Source of the DNA: Candidatus Endomicrobium neocapritermitis
GTDB taxonomy: Bacteria > Elusimicrobiota > Endomicrobiia > Endomicrobiales > Endomicrobiaceae
Assembly (NCBI GenBank): GCA_009778325.1
Contig: WRJZ01000039.1
Location: 1 to 56,189 of the forward strand
Length of the DNA: 56,189 nucleotides
Reading direction: 5' to 3'
Both the position numbers and the translations under genes were made by a program. The notes under the pieces are model-generated. The model was given only the letters and a program-made list of their open reading frames with translations. It was not told the DNA's origin and searched no databases. Below, one piece after another: positions 6,750-15,753 of this stretch (positions within the stretch are counted from its first letter, which is position 1; each line of letters opens with the position of its first letter).

Positions 6750-8285
6750 ATGTCAATGTTTTGTTTTCAGTGCGAGCAGACGGCTCAGGGGCAAGGATGC
6801 ACAATGCAGCAGGGAGTATGCGGTAAAAAAGCGGAAACGGCAAATACGCAGGACGAGCTTACAAGCGCTCTTATTAAACTGGCAAATTCAGGCAATAAAA
6901 GCGAAGAGATTACCAATCTTTTAATTGACGGCTTATTTACAACCATTACAAATGTAAATTTTGATACGCCTTCAATAAAAAAACTTGCTGAAAAAGCCGA
7001 AAGCCTTGCGGGAGGTAAAGCCGATTTCAATATTTTGTCGGTATGGAACGGCAATGAAGATATAAGAAGTTTAAAATCTTTATTATTGTTTGGCTTAAAA
7101 GGAGTCGCGGCATACGCGCATCACGCCAAAACGCTCGGCTACAGCGATAAAGACGTAAACGATTTCTTTTATACCGCATTGCAGGCATTATCAAAAGATT
7201 TAAACGCGGACGCGCTTATACCGCTGGTTTTAAAAACAGGCGAAATCAACTTAAAATGTATGGAACTGCTTGACAGGGCAAATACGACAAAATACGGCAA
7301 TCCCGAACCTGTAAAAGTATCAACAACAATAAAAAAAGGCCCCTTTATCGTTATTTCCGGGCATGACTTGCATGACCTTGAACTTTTGTTGGAGCAAACC
7401 AAAGGAAAAGGCATAAATATTTATACCCACAGCGAAATGCTTCCTCTTCATGCATATCCGAAATTTAAAGAATATTCTCATTTAAAAGGCAATTTCGGAA
7501 CGGCCTGGCAGAACCAGCAAAAAGAATTTGATAATATTCCGGCTCCTGTTTTATTTACAACCAACTGCATAATGCCGGTTAAAGACAGCTATAAAGACAG
7601 AGTATTTACAACGTCGGTCGTTCAATATCCCGATATGGTTCATATCGGCGCAAATAAAGATTTTTCGCCGGTAATAAAAAAAGCGCTTGAATTGGGCGGC
7701 TATAAAGAAGATAAAAAGATGCCGGGAATTAACGGCGGCGAAATATTAACGACAGGTTTTGGGCATAACGCTGTTCTGTCTGTCGCGGATAAAGTTGTCG
7801 CTGCTGTTAAAAACGGCGGTTTAAAACATATTTTTCTGATAGGCGGCTGCGACGGAGCAAAACCGGGCAGGAATTACTATACGGACTTTGTAAAACAAAC
7901 GCCTAAAGATACGTTAATATTAACGCTTGCCTGCGGCAAATACAGGTTTAATGATTTGGATTTAGGCGACATAGGCGGCATTCCGAGAATTCTTGATATG
8001 GGACAATGCAACGACGCATACAGCGCCATAAAAGTAGCGGTAGAATTATCAAAGGTATTTAATGTATCGGTTAACGAACTGCCTTTATCGCTGGTTCTTT
8101 CATGGTATGAACAAAAAGCAGTCGCGATTTTATTAACGCTTCTGCATTTGGGCATACAAAAAATTAAGATAGGCCCAAGCCTTCCGGCTTTTATATCGCC
8201 TAATGTATTAAATGTTTTGGTCGATAAATTTAAAATTAAACCTATTTCTACGCCGGAGGCTGATTTAAAAGAAATACTCGGATAG
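6750..8285 (+). CDS. hcp: Hydroxylamine reductase (hybrid-cluster protein)
   Basis: The 511-residue protein is a class III-size hybrid-cluster (prismane) protein. The N-terminal Cys set C5-x2-C8-x8-C17-x6-C24 (MFCFQCEQTA then GVCG) ligates the cubane cluster. Further Cys residues in TTNCIMP, GGCDGAKPGR and TLACGKYRFN fit the hybrid Fe-S-O cluster sites. The cytoplasmic enzyme reduces hydroxylamine or, in current views, nitric oxide, protecting anaerobes from nitrosative stress. ATG 6750 is preceded by CGGAGGAA. The gene is monocistronic, between an activator-type promoter and a strong terminator (8318-8358). Confidence 0.95.
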   Translation: MSMFCFQCEQTAQGQGCTMQQGVCGKKAETANTQDELTSALIKLANSGNKSEEITNLLIDGLFTTITNVNFDTPSIKKLAEKAESLAGGKADFNILSVWNGNEDIRSLKSLLLFGLKGVAAYAHHAKTLGYSDKDVNDFFYTALQALSKDLNADALIPLVLKTGEINLKCMELLDRANTTKYGNPEPVKVSTTIKKGPFIVISGHDLHDLELLLEQTKGKGINIYTHSEMLPLHAYPKFKEYSHLKGNFGTAWQNQQKEFDNIPAPVLFTTNCIMPVKDSYKDRVFTTSVVQYPDMVHIGANKDFSPVIKKALELGGYKEDKKMPGINGGEILTTGFGHNAVLSVADKVVAAVKNGGLKHIFLIGGCDGAKPGRNYYTDFVKQTPKDTLILTLACGKYRFNDLDLGDIGGIPRILDMGQCNDAYSAIKVAVELSKVFNVSVNELPLSLVLSWYEQKAVAILLTLLHLGIQKIKIGPSLPAFISPNVLNVLVDKFKIKPISTPEADLKEILG

Positions 8286-8317
8286 CTATTTAATACTGCA
8301 GCGAAAGAACTTTTTTA

Positions 8318-8358
8318 AAAAGCCGGTTAAAATGCAAGTTAACCGGCTTTTCTTTTTA
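8318..8358 (+). terminator. Strong intrinsic terminator of hcp
   Basis: AAAAGCCGGTTAA (8318-8330) pairs perfectly with TTAACCGGCTTTT (8339-8351) around an 8-base loop and is followed by CTTTTT. Confidence 0.9.
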
Positions 8359-8360
8359 TA

Positions 8361-8506
8361 TGGGTTTCTCTAAAAACCTTCTTTTTCTCAACGCCTGTCA
8401 TTGCGAGCCCTGAAAGGGCGCGGCAATCCAGCGTCGTGAAAGTCTAGATTGCCACGTCACTTCGCTCCTCGCAATGACAGACTTATGAGGTTTTTAGAGA
8501 AACCCA
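8361..8506. repeat. 146-bp repeat with terminal inverted repeats (complete copy)
   Basis: The outer ends are perfect inverted copies of TGGGTTTCTCTAAAAACCT (8361-8379 and 8488-8506). Inside, CTGTCATTGCGAG (from 8395) is inverted at 8468-8480, with smaller dyads such as CCCTGAAAGGG. The inner part resembles the TCATTGCGAG / CTCGCAATGA repeat class seen in many bacterial genomes. A near-identical copy lacking the left outer arm lies at 51905-52028, and a diverged inner-only copy at 36731-36833. The structure is MITE-like; no flanking target duplication is obvious. Confidence 0.8.
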
Positions 8507-8550
8507 TATATAAATCTGTTTTATGAAAATTCAAAAAAGGGACAGATTTT

Positions 8551-8608
8551 TCAATATATTTTGACATTATCCGGCATTTTTTGTAAAATTTCTTTTAAAA
8601 TATATTGA
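8551..8608 (+). promoter_or_regulatory. psd promoter bracketed by an inverted repeat
   Basis: TTGACA (8561-8566), a 17-base spacer and TAAAAT (8584-8589) form a near-consensus sigma-70 promoter, with a start near 8596. TCAATATATTTT (8551-8562) and AAAATATATTGA (8597-8608) are perfect 12-base inverted copies flanking the promoter, one over the -35 region and one just past the start. They could be paired operator half-sites or a leader hairpin arm. Confidence 0.7.
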
Positions 8609-8620
8609 AAAGGAATGCTC

Positions 8621-9238
8621 ATGTCTATTGTGAAAGAAGGCTATCCGTTTATTTTTATCCCGCTTGTGATCGGCTTGTTTCTGGTTGTTATAGGCTCCGG
8701 TAAAATTTTATTCGCAACGGGAATTTTATGTATTTTGGCGGCTTTGTTTTGCTGTTATTTTTTCAGAGATCCGGCCGTCGAAATTACGCAGGGCGAAGGT
8801 TTAATCCTTTCTCCGTGCAACGGAACCGTTCTTGAAGTAAGCGAAAATGAAAAAGAAAAAGTAGTCAGAGTGTTTTTATCGGTTTTAGACGTGCATTTGC
8901 AGCGGTCGCCAATAGACGGAAAAGTTACGAATGTCGAATACAAACCCGGAAAATTTTTGAAAGCTATGGAGCCGGAAGCTCATATAGTCAACGAACAAAA
9001 TATAATAACCATTGAAAATGACAACGGCACATATTTGGTTAAACAGGTTGCGGGAATTCTCGCAAGAAGATGCGTTGCGTGGGTAAAAGCCGGAGACGTT
9101 TTAAAAACCGGAGATAAAATCGGCGTTATAAAATTCAGCTCGCAGGTTGATCTTCATATGCCGAAAAATGTTGATATAAAAGTTAAAAAAGACGATAAAG
9201 TTGTTTCCGGCGTGACAGTTTTTGCTACAATAAAATAG
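8621..9238 (+). CDS. psd: Phosphatidylserine decarboxylase (short type)
   Basis: The 205-residue product belongs to the short phosphatidylserine decarboxylase class. It has two N-terminal membrane helices (about residues 10-50) and conserved motifs LSPCNGTVLEV, VFLSVLDVHLQRSP and RRCVAWVKAGD. Near the C-terminus, IKFSSQVDLHMP is where self-cleavage makes the pyruvoyl cofactor; SS replaces the usual GS. It makes phosphatidylethanolamine at the inner membrane. I prefer ATG 8621 over the in-frame ATG 8615 because AAAAGGA (8608-8614) is then correctly spaced. pssA, which makes its substrate, follows after an inverted-repeat element. Confidence 0.9.
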   Translation: MSIVKEGYPFIFIPLVIGLFLVVIGSGKILFATGILCILAALFCCYFFRDPAVEITQGEGLILSPCNGTVLEVSENEKEKVVRVFLSVLDVHLQRSPIDGKVTNVEYKPGKFLKAMEPEAHIVNEQNIITIENDNGTYLVKQVAGILARRCVAWVKAGDVLKTGDKIGVIKFSSQVDLHMPKNVDIKVKKDDKVVSGVTVFATIK

Positions 9239-9355
9239 AGTGAAAAGTGGAGAGTGAAGATAAAGTGTTTTCGCTACGCGAAAACCTATTAATTAGATTT
9301 CGGTTTTGCCGAAATTCAATATCTCCACTCTTCACTTTCCACTCTCCACTCTGTC
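9239..9355. repeat. Word-arm element, type II core (psd-pssA gap)
   Basis: The left arm is built of 7-base words (AGTGAAA, AGTGGAG, AGTGAAG); the right arm is their inverted counterpart (CTCCACTCTTCACTTTCC...). The core has hairpin TTTTCGCTACGCGAAAA, the linker CCTATTAATTAG, and hairpin TTTCGGTTTTGCCGAAA. Related cores lie at 15013-15146, 18376-18503 and 42063-42184. Confidence 0.75.
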
Positions 9356-9375
9356 TTTTGAAAAAGGAACTCCAA

Positions 9376-10164
9376 ATGAGAGACTTAAAGAAGGGAATTT
9401 ATATTCTTCCGAGTTTATTTACATGCGGCAACATGGCTTGCGGTATTGTCTCCATGATATTTTCAATAAGAGGATATTTCACGTGGGCTGCATGGATGCT
9501 TATACTTGCGATTGTCTTCGATATGCTTGACGGAAGAGTCGCAAGAATGACAAAGACTACAAGCGAATTCGGCATTCAGCTGGATTCTTTAAGCGATTTG
9601 ATTTCATTCGGCGTAGCTCCCGCAATAATGATGTACCAGCTTGTTTTAAACACTATGGGAAAACTCGGGATAGCAATCGCGGTATTATTTGTACTGTGCA
9701 GCGCGTTGAGGCTTGCGAAATTCAACGTACAGGCCAAACAGGGAGTTGTGCACAATTTTTTTATGGGGCTTCCGACTCCCGCTTCTGCCGGCCTTCTAAT
9801 ATCATTTGTTTTGAGCTATGAGCTTCTTTTGGCGGAGCCGGGGCAGGCTTTAAGCTTTAAAACAATACCGATACTTATGAAATCAATGCCGGTATTTTTT
9901 AAAAGTATGCCTATAGTAATGGTTATTTTATCATTGTTAATGGTGTCGAATATACCGTATTCTTCGTTTAAAAAGTTCAATTTTTCAAAGCCTAAAGTTT
10001 TCCAGATTTTGGTTTTGATTATATTGCTGATATTTTTAATCGTCGTATTTCCGCAAAACGTAATATTCATACTTTTTTCATTATACGCTCTTTCGGGCAT
10101 TGTAATGTACATCGGAAGATACTGGAAAATTTTAAAAAGATTAGGGCGCGTTAACAAATCCTAA
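9376..10164 (+). CDS. pssA: CDP-diacylglycerol-serine O-phosphatidyltransferase
   Basis: The 262-residue integral membrane protein carries the CDP-alcohol phosphatidyltransferase signature D-G-x2-A-R-x8-G-x3-D-x3-D (DGRVARMTKTTSEFGIQLDS, about residues 51-70, then LSD). It also has 6-8 hydrophobic helices. It joins CDP-diacylglycerol and serine to phosphatidylserine, the substrate of the psd product just upstream. I chose ATG 9376 (MRDLKKGIY) because AAAAAGGA lies at 9361-9368; the longer frame upstream only translates the repeat element. The central helical region contains a local duplication (KSMPVFFKSMPIVM). Confidence 0.93.
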   Translation: MRDLKKGIYILPSLFTCGNMACGIVSMIFSIRGYFTWAAWMLILAIVFDMLDGRVARMTKTTSEFGIQLDSLSDLISFGVAPAIMMYQLVLNTMGKLGIAIAVLFVLCSALRLAKFNVQAKQGVVHNFFMGLPTPASAGLLISFVLSYELLLAEPGQALSFKTIPILMKSMPVFFKSMPIVMVILSLLMVSNIPYSSFKKFNFSKPKVFQILVLIILLIFLIVVFPQNVIFILFSLYALSGIVMYIGRYWKILKRLGRVNKS

Positions 10165-10221
10165 GCAAAAAAACGGAATAAAAATGTATAAAAACTTCAT
10201 TATAACCTTATCAAAATCAAA

Positions 10222-10257
10222 TATGCGACTTAGTCGTTAATTATTTATTTGTATAAT
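10222..10257 (+). promoter_or_regulatory. Candidate leuA promoter and small dyad
   Basis: TATAAT at 10252-10257 is a consensus -10 box 35 bases upstream of the leuA start codon. No clear -35 box is present. GCGACTTAGTCGT (about 10226-10238) is a short dyad where a -35 box should be and could be an operator. No leucine-rich leader peptide is visible in this gap. Confidence 0.45.
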
Positions 10258-10291
10258 AAAATACCAAAAAAATAATTAAAAGGATTTAATC

Positions 10292-11863
10292 ATGGAAAAA
10301 AAAGATAAAGTTTTATTTTTTGATACAACATTAAGGGACGGAGAACAGTCTCCGGGCGCAAGCATGAATCTGAAAGAAAAACTGCTTGTCGCAAACCAAT
10401 TGGCGGCTTTAGGAGTAGATATTATTGAGGCCGGATTTCCTATTTCAAGCCCGGGCGATTTTGAGGCGGTTAAAACGATTGCGAAGCAAATAAAAGGACC
10501 TGTTGTCGCGGGTCTTTGCAGGTCTTCGGAAAAAGATATAAAAGTCTGCTGGGATGCCGTAAAATACTCAAAAAAACCCAGAATACATATATTCTTGGCC
10601 ACTTCCGATCTGCATATTGAAAAAAAACTCCAAAAAACAAGAGCGCAGGTTTTGGAGATGGCAATAAAAGCCGTTAAATACGGAAAAAGCCTTTGCCAGG
10701 ACGTAGAGTTTTCCGCGGAAGACGCGGGGCGGTCCGATATGGATTATTTGTGCAAAGTTGTTGAAGCGGCGATAGACGCGGGCGCAAAAACCGTTAATAT
10801 TCCTGATACCGTAGGCTACACAATGCCCGGCGAATTCGGAGCGAAAATTGCGGAAATAAAAAGAAGAGTCCCGAATATAAATAAGGCTGTTATAAGCGTT
10901 CACTGCCATAATGATTTGGGATTGGCGGTAGCAAACTCGTTGTCTGCAATTGAAAACGGCGCAAGACAGGTTGAATGCACCATAAACGGAATCGGCGAAA
11001 GAGCAGGAAACGCGTCGCTTGAAGAAATTGTAATGGCTTTGACCGTAAGACCTAGGTATTATAATGTCGGCCATTCCATAAATACGAAAGAAATATATAA
11101 AGCAAGCAAACTTGTTTCAAACCTGACGGGAATTGCCGTGCAGGTAAATAAAGCGGTTGTCGGCGCAAATGCTTTTGCCCACGAAGCGGGAATTCATCAG
11201 GACGGCGTGTTAAAAGACAGGGAAACTTATGAAATAATGAATCCTAAAGACGTAGGTATCCCTGAAAATTCGCTTGTTTTGGGAAAACATTCGGGCAGGC
11301 ACGCGTTTTTTAAAAGAATTAAAGATTTGGGTTATAAACTCGATAATGAGACGCTCGAGCAGCTTTTTGAAAAATTCAAAATTTTAGCCGACAAAAAGAA
11401 AGTTATTTTTGACGATGACATAATCGCTCTTATTGACGAGGATTCTGCTTCGGGACAGGAAATGTTCTCGCTGGAATACGTCAGCGCCACATCCGGAACC
11501 GGCACAATACCTACGGCGACGGTAAGAATAAATAAAAACGAAAAACCGGAAAATCCCGGAAGCAAATCTTCAAAATCCGTCAGCGTGCAGGAAGCCGCAT
11601 GCGGAACCGGTCCGGTTGACGCCGCGTACAAAGCCATAGATAAAATTACCGGAATGGATATGAAGCTTTCCGAATACTCTCTCAGGGCTGTTTCTTCCGG
11701 AGAAGACGCGCTTGGGGAAGTAAATATTAAAGCCGTTTATAGCGGCATGATTTATTCCGGCAAAGGCGCTTCAACGGATATTATTGAAGCCAGCGTAAAA
11801 GCATATATGCAGGCAATAAATAAAGCAAAAGCGTATAACAGCAAAAAAAATAAAAAGGGATGA
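10292..11863 (+). CDS. leuA: 2-isopropylmalate synthase
   Basis: The 523-residue enzyme condenses acetyl-CoA with 2-oxoisovalerate, the first committed step of leucine synthesis. The DRE-TIM barrel motifs are present: [12 protein letters not shown] (about residues 10-21), metal-binding HCHNDLG (about 204-210) and [13 protein letters not shown]. The linker and C-terminal leucine-binding regulatory domain (from about residue 385; [21 protein letters not shown]) are complete, so feedback inhibition is expected. Length and motifs fit LeuA rather than homocitrate or citramalate synthase. AAAAGGA precedes ATG 10292. An outer-membrane protein gene separates it from leuC. Confidence 0.93.
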   Translation: MEKKDKVLFFDTTLRDGEQSPGASMNLKEKLLVANQLAALGVDIIEAGFPISSPGDFEAVKTIAKQIKGPVVAGLCRSSEKDIKVCWDAVKYSKKPRIHIFLATSDLHIEKKLQKTRAQVLEMAIKAVKYGKSLCQDVEFSAEDAGRSDMDYLCKVVEAAIDAGAKTVNIPDTVGYTMPGEFGAKIAEIKRRVPNINKAVISVHCHNDLGLAVANSLSAIENGARQVECTINGIGERAGNASLEEIVMALTVRPRYYNVGHSINTKEIYKASKLVSNLTGIAVQVNKAVVGANAFAHEAGIHQDGVLKDRETYEIMNPKDVGIPENSLVLGKHSGRHAFFKRIKDLGYKLDNETLEQLFEKFKILADKKKVIFDDDIIALIDEDSASGQEMFSLEYVSATSGTGTIPTATVRINKNEKPENPGSKSSKSVSVQEAACGTGPVDAAYKAIDKITGMDMKLSEYSLRAVSSGEDALGEVNIKAVYSGMIYSGKGASTDIIEASVKAYMQAINKAKAYNSKKNKKG

Positions 11864-11960
11864 ATAGACGCGTGGATGCATAGATGCATGGCAACGGCAA
11901 AGACAAAACTACCATAGCTGCTCTACGCATCCGTGCATCCATATGCTTCTGAGCTTCTAA
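11864..11960. repeat. Word-arm element, type I core (leuA-OMP gap)
   Basis: The left arm repeats an 8-base word (GACGCGTG, GATGCATA, GATGCATG). The right arm contains ACGCATCCGTGCATCCAT, its inverted form. The core reads AACGGCAAAGACAAAA followed by CTACCATAGCTGCTC. The core is almost identical at 20354-20461. The right end adds GCTTCTGAGCTTCT, a fragment of the word used at 19219-19345. Confidence 0.75.
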
Positions 11961-11974
11961 AAAAAGAGGGGATA

Positions 11975-13744
11975 ATGACAAAAATTAAAAAAGTACTTTC
12001 CGTTGCTTTAGGATTTTTATTTTTTTGCTCGGCATCTTTGTTCGCGGCGGTAAAAGACGACCCTATTATGATAAAAGGCATAAGGCCGATGGGTATGGGA
12101 GGAGCTTTTACGGCTGTTGCCGATGATGAAAACGCTTTTTTCTATAATCCGGCCGGCATTGCCCAAAGGACAGGTTCACTGCTTCAGATATTTAATTTCA
12201 ACGCTGCGGTAAACCAAAATACCGTTGATTTAGTCAGCGATTTAAGCGATGTTTTAAGCAATCTTAACTCGGACGGAGACGACTCCCAAAAAGTAGATGA
12301 CTTGATAACAATAAAAGATTCATTATCAAATAGAGATATTGATTTTAACGTTTCTGTTTTTAATCCGGCTTTTATTTCAAGTCCGATTTCCGCGGGAGGC
12401 AAAGGCAATACCGTAAGTTTCGGTTTAGGTTTTTTTAACAATATAAACGTGGGGATTAGAGCCGGCATGATAGTTCCGAGGTTTGGGCTTGATATCCTGA
12501 GATTAGCCGTTGAGAACGTTTCCGACGAAAGAGAATACGTCAGCGCTATACCTGACGGTTTGTTAGAGATGGCCGATATTCTTCAGCCGGGAACAACTCC
12601 CGCACAGGTCAGGGACGCTATACAGGCAGGAGACAGCTGGGCAACCATATCAAGTAATTACCTGACAGCGAATTTTACAAACCTGATTGATAATATAAGC
12701 AATATAGCTACTAATCCGGCATTTATCGGAGACGGTGATAAATACGCGCAGATAGTAGAGCAGCTTCATAATTTCGTAAACGGCTTAAGCGGATACGCCG
12801 GCGCTCACGATTCATATTGGAGCATGGATGACACAAGCCTTAAAGCGACTGTAAACGCTTACGCCACGGCAACATTGGACGCTCCGTTTGCGTATAAAAT
12901 CAAATCGCTCGAAGCTTTGAATATGCCGGGAGAGCTTTCTTTAGGCATGAATTTAAAATACATCCAAAGGGCAAAATTCACGCAAACCGTCAGAATAGGC
13001 AATTCGGAAATAGCGGAGTTATTAAACGGAAGCTCGATTGAAGACGTTATAGATATGAAAGCCGGCGCTTCTTCAGGGCAGGGTTACGGGCTTGATTTGG
13101 GAGCCATGTATTCTCTTACGCCGCGGTGGCATTTCGGTTTGCAGGTTTCCGACGTATTTACAAGAATAAATTATGACACGGGCCATTCTTTTAGTAAGAG
13201 GTTGTATCCGGACAGCGCTTTTGAGCATGAAGCTTACATTGCCACACAATTCAGCGTAGGAGCGTCTCATATTCCGCAGTCGATTTTAGGATGGAATACA
13301 AAAAACAGATTATTGCTTGCCGCCGACATAAGAGATATTTTCGGAAGCTATCAAAATTCTTTTAAAAATAAACTTCACGTCGGCGCCGAATACAGATTAG
13401 GCTGCCTCGCTCTAAGAACAGGTTTAAACAAACTGCGTCCCGCGGCAGGCGTGGGTCTTGAATTTAATTCGTTCCAACTGTCTTACGCTTATTACGGCGA
13501 AGAATCTTATCTTGCGAAAATGCTCGGAGAGCCTGATAAAACGGTTTATTATCATGAATTCCTGCTTGCCTTTAAAGTAGGCCACAATAAAGGAAGAAAA
13601 GTTTCTCAAGACAAAGAAACATCAAAAAAAGAGAATAAAATAACTTCCGCGGATGAAAACACAGTCCCTCCGGAGGAAAATCAGGCAATGCCGGCAGGCG
13701 AAAGCGAAAAAGCTTCGGAAGAAAATAATAATAACGGAGAATAA
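11975..13744 (+). CDS. Outer-membrane beta-barrel protein, PorV/FadL-like
   Basis: The 589-residue protein has a signal peptide (cleavage near residue 25, LFAAVKDD). The motif [20 protein letters not shown] then YNPAG follows, typical of the PorV / UPF0164 / TraF-like branch of FadL-type 14-strand barrels. Long loops and amphipathic strands follow, and the last about 50 residues form a charged hydrophilic tail ([20 protein letters not shown]). I chose ATG 11975 because GAGGGGAT precedes it and the signal peptide starts there. It lies between leuA and leuC, only 5 bases before leuC, so it is probably co-expressed with the leucine genes. Transport or assembly function is unproven. Confidence 0.75.
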   Translation: MTKIKKVLSVALGFLFFCSASLFAAVKDDPIMIKGIRPMGMGGAFTAVADDENAFFYNPAGIAQRTGSLLQIFNFNAAVNQNTVDLVSDLSDVLSNLNSDGDDSQKVDDLITIKDSLSNRDIDFNVSVFNPAFISSPISAGGKGNTVSFGLGFFNNINVGIRAGMIVPRFGLDILRLAVENVSDEREYVSAIPDGLLEMADILQPGTTPAQVRDAIQAGDSWATISSNYLTANFTNLIDNISNIATNPAFIGDGDKYAQIVEQLHNFVNGLSGYAGAHDSYWSMDDTSLKATVNAYATATLDAPFAYKIKSLEALNMPGELSLGMNLKYIQRAKFTQTVRIGNSEIAELLNGSSIEDVIDMKAGASSGQGYGLDLGAMYSLTPRWHFGLQVSDVFTRINYDTGHSFSKRLYPDSAFEHEAYIATQFSVGASHIPQSILGWNTKNRLLLAADIRDIFGSYQNSFKNKLHVGAEYRLGCLALRTGLNKLRPAAGVGLEFNSFQLSYAYYGEESYLAKMLGEPDKTVYYHEFLLAFKVGHNKGRKVSQDKETSKKENKITSADENTVPPEENQAMPAGESEKASEENNNNGE

Positions 13745-13749
13745 AAATA

Positions 13750-15012
13750 ATGGGAAGCACAATTACGGAAAAAATACTTGCCGCTCACTGCGGAAAAAAA
13801 GTCGTAGAACCGGGCGAATTCATTGAGCCTAAAATTGACATAGCTTTATCAAACGACGTAACGGCTCCGCTCGCCATAAAAGAGTTTAGAAAAGCCGGCG
13901 TTAAAAAAGTTTTTGATAAAAATAAAATAGCTTTGGTAATGGACCACTTTACGCCTAACAAAGATATTTTAAGCGCCGAGCACGTAAAATTCGTAAGAGA
14001 GTTCGCAAAAGAACAAAAAATCAAACACTATTACGAAGGCGGAAACGTCGGCGTTGAACATGCTTTGCTTCCGGAAAAAGGGATAGTTGTTCCTGGAGAC
14101 GTTGTAATCGGCGCGGATTCCCATACATGCACATACGGAGCTTTAGGAGCTTTTTCAACGGGAGTCGGATCAACGGACATAGCGGCGGCAATGGCAACGG
14201 GAAAAGTTTGGTTTAAAGTTCCTCAATCAATAAAGTTTATTTTAAACGGCAAACTCAATAAATGGGTAAGCGGAAAGGACATTATCCTTTATATAATAGG
14301 TCTCATAGGAGTCGACGGAGCGCTTTATCAGTCCATGGAATTTACCGGAGAAACATGCAAAAAACTCACAATGGCGGACAGGTTTACCATATCCAATATG
14401 GCGATTGAAGCCGGCGGAAAAAGCGGAATATTTACTCCCGATGAAATTACGGAAAAATATATCGCATCAAGAGCGCAGAGAAAATATAAATTTTATACCG
14501 GCGACAAGGATGCGAGATATCATAAAACATTAGAAATAGACTGCGGTAAAATTTATCCGCAGGTTTCTTTGCCGTTTTTGCCTTCTAATACAAAAGCAGC
14601 CAAAGACGTCAAAAGAACTTATATAGATCAGGTTGTAATCGGTTCATGCACTAACGGCCGCATAGAAGATTTAAGAGTCGCTGCGGCAATAATCAAAAAG
14701 GGGAAAAAAGTAAACCCTAACGTAAGAACTTTGATAATTCCGGCAACGCCCGAAGTTTATTCGCAGGCTTTAGCCGAAGGATTATTGAAAACATTTATGG
14801 ACGCCGGCGCGATAGTTTCAGCCCCGACATGCGGGCCTTGCCTCGGCGGACATATGGGAATTTTAGCCGCAGGCGAAAGATGCGTTTCAACTACAAACAG
14901 AAACTTTGTCGGCAGAATGGGACACACGAAATCCGAAGTAATATTGGCCAACCCTGCCGTAGCAGCTGCAAGCGCGATAAAAGGATATATAGCAACGCCG
15001 GATGAAATATAA
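13750..15012 (+). CDS. leuC: 3-isopropylmalate dehydratase large subunit
   Basis: The 420-residue aconitase-family subunit isomerises 2- to 3-isopropylmalate with LeuD. Cluster ligands are visible in VIGSCTNGR (about residue 300) and [10 protein letters not shown] (about 359-362), and the substrate loop in [16 protein letters not shown] (about 120). The length fits the shorter bacterial/archaeal HacA-like class rather than the E. coli type of about 465 residues. The start ATG is 5 bases after the preceding barrel gene. Confidence 0.93.
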   Translation: MGSTITEKILAAHCGKKVVEPGEFIEPKIDIALSNDVTAPLAIKEFRKAGVKKVFDKNKIALVMDHFTPNKDILSAEHVKFVREFAKEQKIKHYYEGGNVGVEHALLPEKGIVVPGDVVIGADSHTCTYGALGAFSTGVGSTDIAAAMATGKVWFKVPQSIKFILNGKLNKWVSGKDIILYIIGLIGVDGALYQSMEFTGETCKKLTMADRFTISNMAIEAGGKSGIFTPDEITEKYIASRAQRKYKFYTGDKDARYHKTLEIDCGKIYPQVSLPFLPSNTKAAKDVKRTYIDQVVIGSCTNGRIEDLRVAAAIIKKGKKVNPNVRTLIIPATPEVYSQALAEGLLKTFMDAGAIVSAPTCGPCLGGHMGILAAGERCVSTTNRNFVGRMGHTKSEVILANPAVAAASAIKGYIATPDEI

Positions 15013-15146
15013 AAGACAGAGTGAGGAGTGGAGAGTAAAAAGTGGAGATATTGAATTTCGGCGAAGCCGAAATTTAATTAACAAGTTTTCGCAAAGCGAA
15101 AACACATTATCTTCACTCTCCACTCTTCAATCTTCACTCTATAGTT
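15013..15146. repeat. Word-arm element, type II core (leuC-leuD gap)
   Basis: Arms are built from AGTGAGG / AGTGGAG / AGTAAAA / AGTGGAG words and the inverse TTCACTCTCCACTCTTCAAT. The core is hairpin TTTCGGCGAAGCCGAAA, linker TTAATTAACAAG, and hairpin TTTTCGCAAAGCGAAAA. It is the reverse orientation of the element at 9239-9355. Confidence 0.75.
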
Positions 15147-15163
15147 AAAAAGGGAGCAAATAA

Positions 15164-15658
15164 ATGAGCGATATAATTTTGAAAGGAACAGTTCACAAGT
15201 ACGGTTCAAACGTAAATACGGACGAAATAATACCGGCAAGATATTTAAACACTACGGATCCTGAAATACTTGCGAAGTATTGCATGGAAGATATAGATAA
15301 AGATTTCGTCAAAAGAGTAAAGAAAGGCGACATCATTGTTGCCGAAAATAATTTCGGATGCGGTTCTTCAAGAGAGCATGCGCCTATAGCTATTAAAGCC
15401 GCGGGCGTTTCGGCTGTTATAGCAAATTCTTTTGCAAGAATATTCTTCAGAAACGCAATTAATATCGGTCTTCCTATTTTGGAGTCTCCCGAAGCGGTTA
15501 AAGCAATTAAAAACGGAGATACGATAGAAATTAACCTTAACAAAGGCATAATAAAAAACTTAACAAAAAAAGAAGAGTATAAAGCCCAGCCGTTCCCGGA
15601 GTTTATGCAAAAAATAATTAAAGCCGGCGGGCTTTTGGGATATATAAAAAACAATTAA
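15164..15658 (+). CDS. leuD: 3-isopropylmalate dehydratase small subunit
   Basis: The 164-residue protein is the swivelling small subunit that completes the LeuCD isomerase. Conserved motifs are [11 protein letters not shown] (about residues 18-28) and [12 protein letters not shown] (about 62-73), whose Ser-Arg contact the substrate, then [22 protein letters not shown] precedes ATG 15164. Confidence 0.93.
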   Translation: MSDIILKGTVHKYGSNVNTDEIIPARYLNTTDPEILAKYCMEDIDKDFVKRVKKGDIIVAENNFGCGSSREHAPIAIKAAGVSAVIANSFARIFFRNAINIGLPILESPEAVKAIKNGDTIEINLNKGIIKNLTKKEEYKAQPFPEFMQKIIKAGGLLGYIKNN

Positions 15659-15735
15659 CAATTAATAATGAATAAATAATAATTAATGGCAAAGACAAAA
15701 CTACAATTACGAATGAAAGGCAAAGAATTTTTTAA
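15655..15735. repeat. Word-arm element, type I core (leuD-leuB gap)
   Basis: AATTAACAATTAATAATGAA forms an AT-rich word arm, followed by the core ATGGCAAAGACAAAACTAC and an ATTACGAATGAAAGGCAAAG tail. The inverted arm is short or degraded here. Confidence 0.5.
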
Positions 15736-15753
15736 TTATAAGGGGAAAATATC

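Noticed and set aside
8615-8620. Upstream ATG as the psd start
   Set aside because: Only 1 base would separate it from AAAAGGA; ATG 8621 is better spaced.
9247-9375. Longer N-terminus for pssA
   Set aside because: It translates the word-arm repeat; ATG 9376 has a strong ribosome-binding site and starts the conserved protein.
10165-10291. Leucine attenuator leader peptide before leuA
   Set aside because: No short ORF with leucine codon runs and no terminator/antiterminator pair is visible.
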